DNA of 39,789 nt. It comes from an uncultured Collinsella sp. Lineage in GTDB: Bacteria > Actinomycetota > Coriobacteriia > Coriobacteriales > Coriobacteriaceae. The stretch covers positions 1 to 39,789 of the forward strand of contig CAJKFS010000020.1 in NCBI GenBank assembly GCA_905199225.1, read 5' to 3'. This document shows, in pieces, positions 1-7,354 of this stretch (position 1 is its first letter; each line of letters starts with the position of its first letter). Both the position numbers and the translations under genes were made by a program. The notes under the pieces were generated by a model. That model was not told the origin of the DNA. It made no database searches and saw nothing but the letters and a program-made list of their open reading frames with translations.

Positions 1-56
1 TCCGTACATGTACGGATGAATATGGGAGGTGTTCGGATGAAGTTGATATTCAAGGA

Positions 57-105
57 TTGACGAACATATGTTTGTATTTTATACTCAAGCTTGAACATAC
101 GTCCA
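57..105 (+). promoter_or_regulatory. Probable SOS promoter with LexA box
   Basis: A -35 TTGACG (57-62) and a -10 TATACT (80-85) are separated by exactly 17 bases. The sequence CGAACATATGTTTG (61-74) lies in the spacer and matches the Gram-positive/actinobacterial LexA operator form CGAAC-N4-GTTCG at all but one position. A weaker half-matching site, GAACATACGTCC, follows at 93-104, near the expected transcription start. The placement is typical of a repressor-blocked promoter. It points towards the DUF3800 gene at 197. LexA control is inferred from sequence only. Confidence 0.65.
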
Positions 106-155
106 ATTTCATGGTATAAATTAGGTGGTCATCTCTTAAGAGAGGGCTTCCAAGT

Positions 156-183
156 GCCGGGGACGTTTTCCCCGGCTTTTTTA
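156..183 (+). terminator. Intrinsic terminator between SOS-like promoter and DUF3800 gene
   Basis: GCCGGGGA and TCCCCGGC pair across a short loop and are followed by a run of six T. It lies downstream of the promoter at 57-85 and only about 14 bases before the ATG at 197. It either ends a short transcript of about 90 nt or makes DUF3800 expression depend on read-through. Confidence 0.7.
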
Positions 184-196
184 TTAAGGATTGCCC

Positions 197-874
197 ATGC
201 GAGAGCTGAGTATCTTTATTGATGAATCTGGAAGCGATGATCTTCGTGAAAGATACTATCTTGTGGCCTTTGTTTTTCATGAACAAGATATTCCCATTGC
301 TGAGGGAATAGAGAAATATGAAAGGGCGGTAGCCGAAAGCGGATTGCCGCTTCTTCCGTTCCATGCTTCTCCTCTTATGAATGGAAAAGATCAGTTCAAG
401 GACTTGGACATCAGTGAGAGAAAAAGGCTGTTTTCACTATTTCGAGTTATGTTTCGACATTTGCCCATCTCGTACAAGGTGTTTGTATTCAAGACGCATC
501 GGTACCGAACTCTTAAACAGATTGCTGATGCAATGCGGCGTGAAATCATCGATTTCATATTCGACAATTTGAGTTGGTTTCAGCAGTTTGATGCTGTAAA
601 GATTTACTACGATGGGGGACAGGGTTCGGTTTCGAGTGCGCTTCACAAGGCAATCGATTACGCTTTGGCTAAAAATGCAGTTATCTATAAGCCGACAACT
701 TCATCGGATTACTATTTGGCTCAGGCCGCGGACTATATCTGTACCATTGAGTTTACGAGTCTGAAATATCAGGCGAATAAGCAGACTAATACTGACCAGA
801 AGTTTTTTGGTGGTAGTACTGCGTTTAAAAAAAGCTTACTAAAAGAAATTAGAAAGAAGGCCGTCTCAAATTAG
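197..874 (+). CDS. DUF3800 domain protein
   Basis: Protein of 225 residues. It opens with the FIDESG signature (about residues 6-11) typical of DUF3800, a family with an RNase H-like fold character and no settled function, often found in accessory or defence-associated DNA. The Asp and Glu of this motif, the YYDGG block near the middle and the late D/Y-rich segment around AQAADY are the conserved features that can be seen. ATG 197 is preferred over the in-frame TTG at 191 because AAGGA (186-190) is correctly spaced for it. The gene is clearly more A+T-rich than its neighbours, which suggests horizontal acquisition. It is separated from the convergent antiporter gene by only 14 bases. Expression is probably DNA-damage responsive through the LexA-like box at 61-74. 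Family call is fairly safe; a biological role is not known. Confidence 0.8.
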   Translation: MRELSIFIDESGSDDLRERYYLVAFVFHEQDIPIAEGIEKYERAVAESGLPLLPFHASPLMNGKDQFKDLDISERKRLFSLFRVMFRHLPISYKVFVFKTHRYRTLKQIADAMRREIIDFIFDNLSWFQQFDAVKIYYDGGQGSVSSALHKAIDYALAKNAVIYKPTTSSDYYLAQAADYICTIEFTSLKYQANKQTNTDQKFFGGSTAFKKSLLKEIRKKAVSN

Positions 875-888
875 CTACCCCCTGGCCA

Positions 889-2490
889 CTACGACGCGAG
901 CGTGGCGATGACGGCTTCGTCGCCGGCGTATATGAGGGTGTTGCCGTCGGGGATGATCGTTTGGCCGTCGCGTTTGAGCATCACCACGATAAAGGGGTGC
1001 TTGCCTTGCGGCACGTCGCGCAGGCGCTGACCGGCCAGGCGACCGTGGGGCGTCACGGTGACCTCGCGCAGCGTAACCTCGGCACGCTCTTCGAACGTTG
1101 GGGCTGCCATCACCAGAAGGTCGCCTTCCTCGATGACGGTATCGCCGTTGGGCAGTACCGGGTGCGCCCCGTCGCGCAGCACCAGGACCACGAGCATGTC
1201 CGTCGCGCTGCCAATGTCCGCGAGCGAGCGTCCGGCAAACGGATGGCCAGCGCCCACCTTGAGCTTTACAAACGACATGCCGTCCTCGTCGCGGTAGTCG
1301 TTAAAGGTGCGGCGCACGTCGCCGGTCGCATCGATCATATCGAGCTTCTTCGCCACCGCCGGCAGCAGCGAGCCCTGCACCACAATGCTCGACACGGCAA
1401 TCACAAACACCAGGTCAAATAGGTCGTGTCCGCCGGGAACACCTGCCACCACGGCAAAGAGACTAAAGACGACCGAAGCTGCTCCGCGCAAGCCCGCCCA
1501 GCTTACGAGTGCAACCTGGCGAGGGTTCGTCTTAAAGGGCACCAGCAGCAGACCGACGGCGATGGGGCGGCTCACAAAGAGCATAAACGCCATGAGCGCC
1601 AGGCCCGGCAGCAGCATTTGCGGCAGGCGGGCGGGCGTCACGAGCAGGCCGAGCAAAAAGAAAATGGTCATCTCGGCCATCTCGGTGAGGGTGTCGAAGA
1701 AGTGCGCCATCTCGACCTTGCCGGTGATGTCGCTCGCGCCCAGCACAATGCCGGCCAGGTACACGGCCAAAAAGCCGTTGCCACCCAGGTAGCTCGGCAG
1801 CGCGTAGGCGATGATCGCCACGGCGAACAAAAAGATAGTCTGCGCGCCCTCGGCCGTTGCGTGTGCGCGTTCAATCAGGCGGCTGGATGTCCAACCGATG
1901 GCAAGGCCCAGCCCCACGCCTAGGATGATCTGCTTGGCCAGCAGCACGGGGATGTTAATGTCGCCGCCGGCCGCGAGTGTGGCGAGCACGGCGGTGAGCA
2001 TGTAGGCGACGGGGTCGTTGGAGCCCGATTCGACCTCGAGCAGCGAGTCGGTGCCGCCTCTCAGCGACAGGTTGTGCTCGCGCAGCACGCTAAAGACACT
2101 GGCCGCGTCGGTGGATGCCACGACCGATCCCAGCAGCAGGCCACCAATCCAGTCAAAACCCAGCACGAAGTGCGCAAACGCACCCGTAATGCCGGCAGTG
2201 ATGACGACGCCGAGCGTGCTCAGCAGTACCGCGGGCACGGTAACGGGTTTGGCACGGTCGATATTGGTGTTAAAGCCGCCGTAGAACATGATGAACAGCA
2301 GCGCCGTGCTGCAGACGGTTTCGGTGAGCGCGTAGTCGCTAAAATCGATGTGCGCCGGCCCGTTGACGCCCAACAGCATGCCGAGCGCGATAAAGATGAG
2401 CAGGGTGGGGAAGGGGAGTTTTTTGCCGACGGGCTTGATGGTCAGGCACAGAATAATAACGAGGCCGATAAAGAGAAGGATCTGGTTCAT
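889..2490 (-). CDS. Potassium/proton antiporter, CPA1 (NhaP2/CvrA type)
   Basis: Protein of 533 residues. About 12 hydrophobic helices fill residues 1-385 and carry the CPA1-type blocks, including a helix with STDAASVFSVL (the paired acidic region of Na+/H+ exchangers) and SWAGLRGAAS. The remaining 145 residues form two tandem TrkA_C/RCK_C-like cytosolic domains, recognisable by repeats of hydrophobic strands ending in EEGDLLVM and YAGDEAVI. This architecture is that of the NhaP2/CvrA K+/H+ antiporters (the E. coli protein is slightly longer), which export K+ or Na+ in exchange for protons under control of a ligand-binding RCK_C module. The gene stands alone. Its stop lies 14 bases from the end of the convergent DUF3800 gene and its 5' end faces a 250-bp divergent spacer. 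Cation specificity cannot be told from sequence. Confidence 0.88.
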   Translation of the reverse strand: MNQILLFIGLVIILCLTIKPVGKKLPFPTLLIFIALGMLLGVNGPAHIDFSDYALTETVCSTALLFIMFYGGFNTNIDRAKPVTVPAVLLSTLGVVITAGITGAFAHFVLGFDWIGGLLLGSVVASTDAASVFSVLREHNLSLRGGTDSLLEVESGSNDPVAYMLTAVLATLAAGGDINIPVLLAKQIILGVGLGLAIGWTSSRLIERAHATAEGAQTIFLFAVAIIAYALPSYLGGNGFLAVYLAGIVLGASDITGKVEMAHFFDTLTEMAEMTIFFLLGLLVTPARLPQMLLPGLALMAFMLFVSRPIAVGLLLVPFKTNPRQVALVSWAGLRGAASVVFSLFAVVAGVPGGHDLFDLVFVIAVSSIVVQGSLLPAVAKKLDMIDATGDVRRTFNDYRDEDGMSFVKLKVGAGHPFAGRSLADIGSATDMLVVLVLRDGAHPVLPNGDTVIEEGDLLVMAAPTFEERAEVTLREVTVTPHGRLAGQRLRDVPQGKHPFIVVMLKRDGQTIIPDGNTLIYAGDEAVIATLAS

Positions 2491-2639
2491 GGATGGTGTC
2501 CGCTCCTGGGTGGCTGGCGTGGCACGGTCAGTTGTCTGCGGTTATTTGTACCCAAAGATGGTGGGTTTATGGGGTTGGATTGCGGGCGTGCGCGATATCG
2601 TCATAGACGGCTGCCGTCTTTGCCTCTGCTCGGAAACCC

Positions 2640-2668
2640 TTTCCAGCTTTATTGCAACGGAGTACAAT
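2640..2668 (+). promoter_or_regulatory. Candidate promoter in the 2491-2743 divergent spacer
   Basis: TTTCCA (2640-2645) and TACAAT (2663-2668) are 17 bases apart. Just downstream is the palindrome TTCAACTTGAA (2683-2693), a possible operator at or near the transcription start. It would serve the metallophosphoesterase at 2744. The rest of the spacer shows nothing clear for the antiporter. Confidence 0.4.
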
Positions 2669-2743
2669 GGGTAACGTTTAAGTTCAACTTGAAGTTTTAG
2701 TTGCGGCACTGGGCTTCCGCTGCAATGCAAAGAGAGGCGTACC

Positions 2744-3583
2744 ATGGCGATCTATGTGACATCTGATGCTCACGGGCACGTGCGTGCGCTTGACGAGGCC
2801 CTGTCTAAGATTTCGCTGGCGTCCGACGACACGCTGTACGTGCTGGGCGACATGATCGATCGCGGGCCCGATCCGGTCGGCGTTATTAAGCTCGTGCGCT
2901 CGCTGCCCAACGCCCGCGTGCTCAAGGGCAATCACGAGCAGATCGTGCTCGATGCCATCATTGGCCAGGATCCGCTCGATGCCGAGACCTGGGATATCAA
3001 CGGTGGCTGGACGACGCGCGAGCAGCTCAACGACATGGAATTTGAGGCATACGAGGAGCTCGTGCGATGGATGGCTGCGCTGCCGCTCTACGCGGTGGCC
3101 GAGACCGAGGAGCGTCCGTACCTGCTGGTGCATGCCGGCATCCAGACCGAGGCGGCGCGCGCGTTTTTGCTTGAGCATGGCGTCGATTGCGGTGACGGCA
3201 GGGGAGCGGTCGATGCCGATAGCGAGCTGCTGCGGCAAATGCTCGCCGTGCAGTCGTCCGATGACCTGCTGTGGATTCGTCACGGCTATTGGGATGCGCC
3301 GACGGGACTGCTTTCTGCCGAGGGCGAGGGGCCGGTCGTGGTGAGCGGCCACACGCCAACGGTGTCGCTCGGGCGTTATTGCGAGGTAGGTGGCCTTGCG
3401 GGACTCGATGAGGAGTCGGGCCGCGGGCAGATTGTGCGTCTGGGTGGCGAGGATACCGCCGGCGTGCCCGATCGCATCGATATCGACTGCGCCGCCGCCA
3501 CCGGCTCCGAGTTCGGCCGCGTCGGGATCCTGCGTCTGGACGACGGGGCGGAGTTCTATGCGAACATCAACCCTGGTGAATAA
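2744..3583 (+). CDS. Metallophosphoesterase, PPP-type serine/threonine phosphatase family
   Basis: Protein of 279 residues. The metal-binding signatures of calcineurin-like phosphoesterases are intact and in order: SDAHGH near residue 7 (in place of GDxHG), GDMIDRGPDP at about 36-45, GNHE at about 65-68, a conserved LLVHAGI near 129 and SGHTPT near 205. The size and motif set fit bacterial PrpA/PphA-like or Ap4A-hydrolase-like enzymes. The start has a good ribosome site (AGAGAGG, 2731-2737). It is a single gene, convergent with the flippase at 3779. It is a cytosolic two-metal hydrolase; whether it dephosphorylates proteins, dinucleotides or other substrates cannot be decided here. Confidence 0.88.
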   Translation: MAIYVTSDAHGHVRALDEALSKISLASDDTLYVLGDMIDRGPDPVGVIKLVRSLPNARVLKGNHEQIVLDAIIGQDPLDAETWDINGGWTTREQLNDMEFEAYEELVRWMAALPLYAVAETEERPYLLVHAGIQTEAARAFLLEHGVDCGDGRGAVDADSELLRQMLAVQSSDDLLWIRHGYWDAPTGLLSAEGEGPVVVSGHTPTVSLGRYCEVGGLAGLDEESGRGQIVRLGGEDTAGVPDRIDIDCAAATGSEFGRVGILRLDDGAEFYANINPGE

Positions 3584-3590
3584 CCTTGTT

Positions 3591-3692
3591 CCGCCGTTCT
3601 ACCGAACGGCGGTCACGTTGACGCTGCGCAGCCCCGAAGCACCCCACCTTGTCGCTCAAACCGTCGCTCGCGTACAGAAGTACGCGTCGCTC
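3591..3692. repeat. Structured intergenic element with hairpin and triple GTCGCTC
   Basis: The 195-bp gap between two convergent genes (3584-3778) holds an ordered set of motifs. CCGCCGTTC (3591-3599) and GAACGGCGG (3604-3612) form a perfect 9-bp hairpin with a 4-base loop and no T-run. The heptamer GTCGCTC occurs three times (3651-3657, 3663-3669, 3686-3692), with the small palindrome CGCGTACAGAAGTACGCG between the second and third. No gene can be supported here. It looks like an interspersed repeat rather than a simple terminator. Confidence 0.45.
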
Positions 3693-3778
3693 CTCCTTCG
3701 CGCCAACCTGGGGCACTTCGAGACTGCTCGCTGTCGGTGCCAAAACATCGACGTTTCTTTTCTTCAAATTGATTCGAA

Positions 3779-5353
3779 TTAGGCGCCGTACGGGTTGCGG
3801 TCGCGCTCGATGCGCCGGCGGATGTGGGCGTACTCGATTATCAGCAGCACCAGGAGTAGGGCCATGATGGCTAGGTAGCTCACCACGGCGCCCATCAGAC
3901 CCAGCAGGTTGATCAGGATCACCGGAAGCACCACGCTCACGGCAAAGCAGATCAGGTAGATCTTGGTGACGTCGCCGGCGTGGCGCAGCACCGTGATGAT
4001 GGCGTAGATAAAGTCGATGGCCGCGGTTACGCCGCCGGCGACAACCATTAGCAGTGCCAGCGTGCGGTAGCGCCCAAAGTTAAGGCCGTACATAAAGCTC
4101 ATGATGGGGATGCCGGGGCCTGCCATAAATGCGGCGCACGCTCCGGTGATGACCACAATCAGTGCCATAACGGCAACAATAATCAGGTCAAAGCGGCGAC
4201 GCTTGCGCGGATTCGCCCAAATGCTCGACAGACGCAAAAGCTGCGGTTTATAGATAAATCCAATGCTCAGCAAAATGGCCTGCGCCGGAAAGAACAGTGC
4301 ATTAAAGTACAGCTGATATTTGTAGGCCAGCGTGCCTTCCATCACGAACTTGGGCATGCTCTCGATAAGGTTGAACAGGAACAGCGCACCAAAGAGCGGG
4401 GCGCACTGGATAAACAGGTGGCCAGCCTCGCGCAGACTCATGCGGCGTGATTTTTCGGTTTCGAGCAGGGCGAGCGGGGCGGTGACCAGCACGAGCGAGG
4501 CAATCGCGGCGATCCCCATGGCCATGGCCGCGATGGGCATGCTGCGCGTGAGGAACAGTGCCACGCTAAAGACCGCGATGACGCCGGCGGAACGCAGCGT
4601 TTGGCTCATGCCGGCCAGGTAGAGTTTATCGGCCTGCTGCAGGCGGCCCTCGTACACGTCCGCCACGCCGTCGATCACCTTATACAGGTAGACGCCCAGG
4701 CCGATCGTCGCCATGTGCGCGTCGTAGCCGCGGGCGCTGCTGTATGCAAGGCCGCAGGCCAGCGCGATCGCTCCGCAAAGCCAGCGATTGAGCTGGTAGG
4801 AGGCAAAGGACGTCTTCTCGTCGATATCCGAGACCTGGAAATTGCGCACGCCGTAGTTGCACGCGATCATGATGAGCGTGCCAGTGACAAAGGCGATGGA
4901 GAACTTGCCGGCTTCCTCGGCGCCCACGAGCTGCGTGGACACGATGGTGAGCAGAGGAAACGCCATGCCCCATACGGCGGTGCCCAGGGTATTCCAAAGG
5001 TAGTCGCGACGGGTGGCATGATCTTCGTACTCGGCTTCTTGCGTGGAGAAGCCGCCGCCGTAGACGGCTCCGAGCAGGCGGTTCCACCAGGCATTGACCA
5101 TGCGGTGGATGGGGCCGGGCTGGCGATTGCGCTCGCGGCGACGGCGTGTGGCCTGGTTGCTGTCGGGACCGCCGGCGTTACGCTGGCTTAGCTCTTGGAT
5201 TCGTGCGAGCTCCTCGGCGGTGTGCGATGCGGGGAACAGGCCGTTCTCGATGCGTCCGCCCTGCCCGTGCGCCCCGCTCGATACGGTGGGGTCGGTGACG
5301 CCGTTGCGGCGGGCGATGGCGCGGCGGATGCTATCGAGGGGCGTGATGCTCAA
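3779..5353 (-). CDS. Polysaccharide flippase, Wzx/MOP-type lipopolysaccharide biosynthesis protein
   Basis: Protein of 524 residues. The first 110 or so are hydrophilic and basic (including a RRRRERNR stretch) and predicted to be cytosolic. The rest consists of about 12-14 hydrophobic helices with the look of the MOP superfamily that flips undecaprenyl-linked oligosaccharides across the membrane. The C-terminus is basic (RRRIERDRN). The TTG start at 5353 is chosen because AAAGGA is 7 bases upstream and no nearer ATG has a ribosome site. The long N-terminal extension is unusual for Wzx proteins. No glycosyltransferases are adjacent, so the polymer is unknown; the WecA-like gene at 13553 is the only other surface-polymer gene in the window. 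A flippase role is an inference from topology and family resemblance. Confidence 0.75.
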   Translation of the reverse strand: MSITPLDSIRRAIARRNGVTDPTVSSGAHGQGGRIENGLFPASHTAEELARIQELSQRNAGGPDSNQATRRRRERNRQPGPIHRMVNAWWNRLLGAVYGGGFSTQEAEYEDHATRRDYLWNTLGTAVWGMAFPLLTIVSTQLVGAEEAGKFSIAFVTGTLIMIACNYGVRNFQVSDIDEKTSFASYQLNRWLCGAIALACGLAYSSARGYDAHMATIGLGVYLYKVIDGVADVYEGRLQQADKLYLAGMSQTLRSAGVIAVFSVALFLTRSMPIAAMAMGIAAIASLVLVTAPLALLETEKSRRMSLREAGHLFIQCAPLFGALFLFNLIESMPKFVMEGTLAYKYQLYFNALFFPAQAILLSIGFIYKPQLLRLSSIWANPRKRRRFDLIIVAVMALIVVITGACAAFMAGPGIPIMSFMYGLNFGRYRTLALLMVVAGGVTAAIDFIYAIITVLRHAGDVTKIYLICFAVSVVLPVILINLLGLMGAVVSYLAIMALLLVLLIIEYAHIRRRIERDRNPYGA

Positions 5354-5391
5354 GGCGGAGTCCTTTCTATTGCTGCGCTCTAGTATAGACG

Positions 5392-5429
5392 CGGCGGTGT
5401 TTGCTCGTGTTTTTGAACGGATTGTTCAA
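5392..5429. promoter_or_regulatory. -10 element (minus strand) and inverted repeat TTGAAC-N5-GTTCAA
   Basis: In the spacer between the divergent flippase and lactate permease genes, the minus strand reads TATACT at 5397-5392, suitable as the flippase -10. TTGAAC (5413-5418) and GTTCAA (5424-5429) form a perfect interrupted palindrome located where the flippase -35 would lie and about 100 bases upstream of the permease start. It is a plausible operator for either gene. No good consensus -35 was found for the permease. Confidence 0.35.
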
Positions 5430-5532
5430 TATTTCGGCAGGCGGCAGAAAATTGTCGGTAAGCGTGCGGTATCCTGTTCAAGTTTTATGACACCCCCGAT
5501 GCCGCCCTCGCGGTACCAAGGAGCTTTTACCC

Positions 5533-7104
5533 ATGGACGTCGCCGCATTTTTGCTGGCTCTTGTGCCTATCATCTGGCTTGTCGTGATGCTGCTGTGCTT
5601 TAAATGGCCGGCCTGGAAAGCCGCGATTGGTTCGTTTGTTCTTTCGTGCGTGCTCGCCTTTGCGTGGTGGCATTTGCCGGTGGCGCAGATAGCCACGGCC
5701 TCGTTCGAGGGCTTTTTGATGGCGCTGTGGCCCATCGTGTTGGTGATTATCGCCGCCGTCTTTACGTATAACCTCTGCGTTCGCACGGGCGCCATGGACG
5801 TGATCGGCAGCATGATCACCTCCATCAGCAGCGATCGCCGTCTGCTGGCGCTGCTCGTGGCGTGGTGTTTCGGCGGCTTTATGGAGGGCATGGCTGGCTT
5901 TGGTACCGCTGTCGCCATTCCCGCCGGCATGCTCGCGGGCCTTGGTTTTGAGGCCGTGCCTGCCGTGCTGATCTGCCTGCTGGCCAACGGCGTGCCCACG
6001 CCCTACGGCTCCATCGGCATCCCCACGGTGTCCGTTGCCGACCTGGTGGGTCTGGATTCCCTGCACCTGGCGACCGTTCAGCTGGTGCAGCTCGCACCGT
6101 TCTTTGTGGTGATGCCGCTGCTCATCGTGTTGGTTGCGGGCCGCGTGGCCGACGATCAAGGCGATGTTGCGAGCGTAGGCGAGCGCCTGCACGGCGTGGC
6201 CGGTATCGCGCTGCTCTCTGGCGCGTCCTTCGTCGGCGCTGCCCTGGTCGTCGCTATGTTTGTGGGCCCCGAGCTTGCCGTGGTCGTGGGCTCCATCGTG
6301 TCGCTCGCGCTGACCGCCGCGCTTGCCATGCGCGCCGAGAAGTCCGGTCACCTGGACGCGCGCTTTCACATGAATATCGAGGCCGGTGAGCAGCTCACCG
6401 CTAAGTCGGCGCTTTCTGCCTGGTCGTGTTTCATCCTGATTTTTGTACTGCTGTTGGGTACGTCCAACCTGGTGCCCGCCGTGCATGCCGCGCTTGCGCC
6501 CTTTGCGAGTCACGTGCAGGTGTATTGCGGCGAGAACCCCGGCACGCTTACGTTTTCGTGGATCAACACGCCGGGTGTTTGGATTTTCATGGCTGCGTTT
6601 GTCGGTGGCGCCATTCAGGGCGCTTCGCCGCGCATGATGGGCGAGGTGCTGGCCGCGACCGTCAAGCAGATGATGCCGACGGTAATCACGATGCTTTCGG
6701 TGCTGGGCTGCGCCAAGGTGATGGGCTATGCAGGCATGATCTCTTCGATCAGCGCGTTCTGCATTGCGGTCGCAGGTGGCCTGTACCCGATTCTGGCCCC
6801 GTGGATCGGTGCCGTCGGTGCGTTCGTGACCGGTTCGGGCACGTCCTCGGGCATGCTGTTTGGCCCCATCCAGAGCCAGGCCGCTTCGGCGCTGGGCGTG
6901 AGCGACTACTGGATGGTCGCGCTGAACGCCCTGGGTGTCGCCGCCGGCAAGATGATCTCGCCGCAAACGCTCGCGATTGGCCTTGCCGCCGTGCACGTGC
7001 GCGGTAAGGACGCCGAACTCCTGGGTGCAGTGCTGCCCTACGCCGTCGGCATGCTGGTCCTCATGAGCGTCATCGCCATGCTCGGCCAAGGCCTGCCACT
7101 GTAG
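5533..7104 (+). CDS. lctP: L-lactate permease (LctP family)
   Basis: Protein of 523 residues with about 12-14 hydrophobic helices over its whole length. The blocks FGGFMEGMAGFGTAVAIPAG and NGVPTPYGSIGIPT in the first half, and GSGTSSGMLFGPIQSQAA plus GVAAGKMISPQT near the end, are diagnostic of the LctP/LldP family of lactate (and glycolate) proton symporters. Length is as usual for the family. ATG 5533 follows the sequence CAAGGAGC. The gene is alone, divergent from the flippase and followed by a palindromic repeat block and pckA on the same strand. Uptake or export of lactate would link to PEP/oxaloacetate interconversion by the next gene. Direction of transport and control are not shown by sequence. 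lldP is an equivalent name. Confidence 0.92.
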   Translation: MDVAAFLLALVPIIWLVVMLLCFKWPAWKAAIGSFVLSCVLAFAWWHLPVAQIATASFEGFLMALWPIVLVIIAAVFTYNLCVRTGAMDVIGSMITSISSDRRLLALLVAWCFGGFMEGMAGFGTAVAIPAGMLAGLGFEAVPAVLICLLANGVPTPYGSIGIPTVSVADLVGLDSLHLATVQLVQLAPFFVVMPLLIVLVAGRVADDQGDVASVGERLHGVAGIALLSGASFVGAALVVAMFVGPELAVVVGSIVSLALTAALAMRAEKSGHLDARFHMNIEAGEQLTAKSALSAWSCFILIFVLLLGTSNLVPAVHAALAPFASHVQVYCGENPGTLTFSWINTPGVWIFMAAFVGGAIQGASPRMMGEVLAATVKQMMPTVITMLSVLGCAKVMGYAGMISSISAFCIAVAGGLYPILAPWIGAVGAFVTGSGTSSGMLFGPIQSQAASALGVSDYWMVALNALGVAAGKMISPQTLAIGLAAVHVRGKDAELLGAVLPYAVGMLVLMSVIAMLGQGLPL

Positions 7105-7215
7105 CCGGCACTCTGGGAACGTCCCTAAGTGCCGGCATCTGGGGACACTCCTTGGTTGTTGCCTGTTCAAGAGTGTCCCCAACGACTAGTCGTTTAAGAA
7201 CGTCCCAATGTCTAG
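7104..7215. repeat. Composite palindromic repeat, GGGGAC family (copy C1)
   Basis: Starts at the stop codon of the permease. GCCGGCACT (7104-7112) pairs with AGTGCCGGC (7128-7136), enclosing GGGA/TCCC. Then GGGGACACTC (7141-7150) and GAGTGTCCCC (7171-7180) form a perfect 10-bp inverted repeat, followed by the perfect palindrome AACGACTAGTCGTT (7181-7194) and AAGAACGTCCC. Parts recur at 19804-19857 and 27728-27773. The inverted repeats probably also help end permease transcripts. Confidence 0.7.
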
Positions 7216-7264
7216 GCCGCTTGCGTGCGATTTTTGACCGTTGGGCGGGCGCTTCGCCGTTGCC

Positions 7265-7313
7265 GCAAAAACGTTTTTGCATATCGGGTACAACGGGCTT
7301 TACGTGAGTAAAG
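7265..7313. promoter_or_regulatory. Perfect 16-bp palindrome and small hairpin upstream of pckA
   Basis: GCAAAAACGTTTTTGC (7265-7280) is a perfect palindrome 75 bases before the pckA start. TACAAC at 7289-7294 could be the -10. CTTTAC-GTGA-GTAAAG (about 7299-7314) could form a hairpin in the leader. The palindrome is a candidate operator, but no recognised regulator motif is matched. Confidence 0.4.
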
Positions 7314-7354
7314 TGCGCGCCTCGTCCACGTGTCGCGCTTTTAAAGGAGGCCCC

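Noticed and set aside
1..60. Open + strand frame ending TGA at 58-60, possible tail of an upstream gene, with the palindrome TCCGTACATGTACGGA at 1-16
   Set aside because: Only about 19 codons are visible, another frame is open as well (to 120), and nothing recognisable is encoded. The palindrome may be real but its context is cut off.
961..2284. Long + strand frames opposite the antiporter gene
   Set aside because: Shadows of a GC-rich real gene; low-complexity, Arg/Ala/His-rich products without ribosome sites.
3567..3767. 66-codon minus-strand frame across the 3591-3692 element
   Set aside because: No ribosome site, and the sequence is dominated by the hairpin and heptamer repeats.
5527..7182. 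551-codon minus-strand frame opposite the lactate permease
   Set aside because: His/Arg/Gly-rich product typical of an antisense GC-rich frame; the permease on the other strand is unambiguous.
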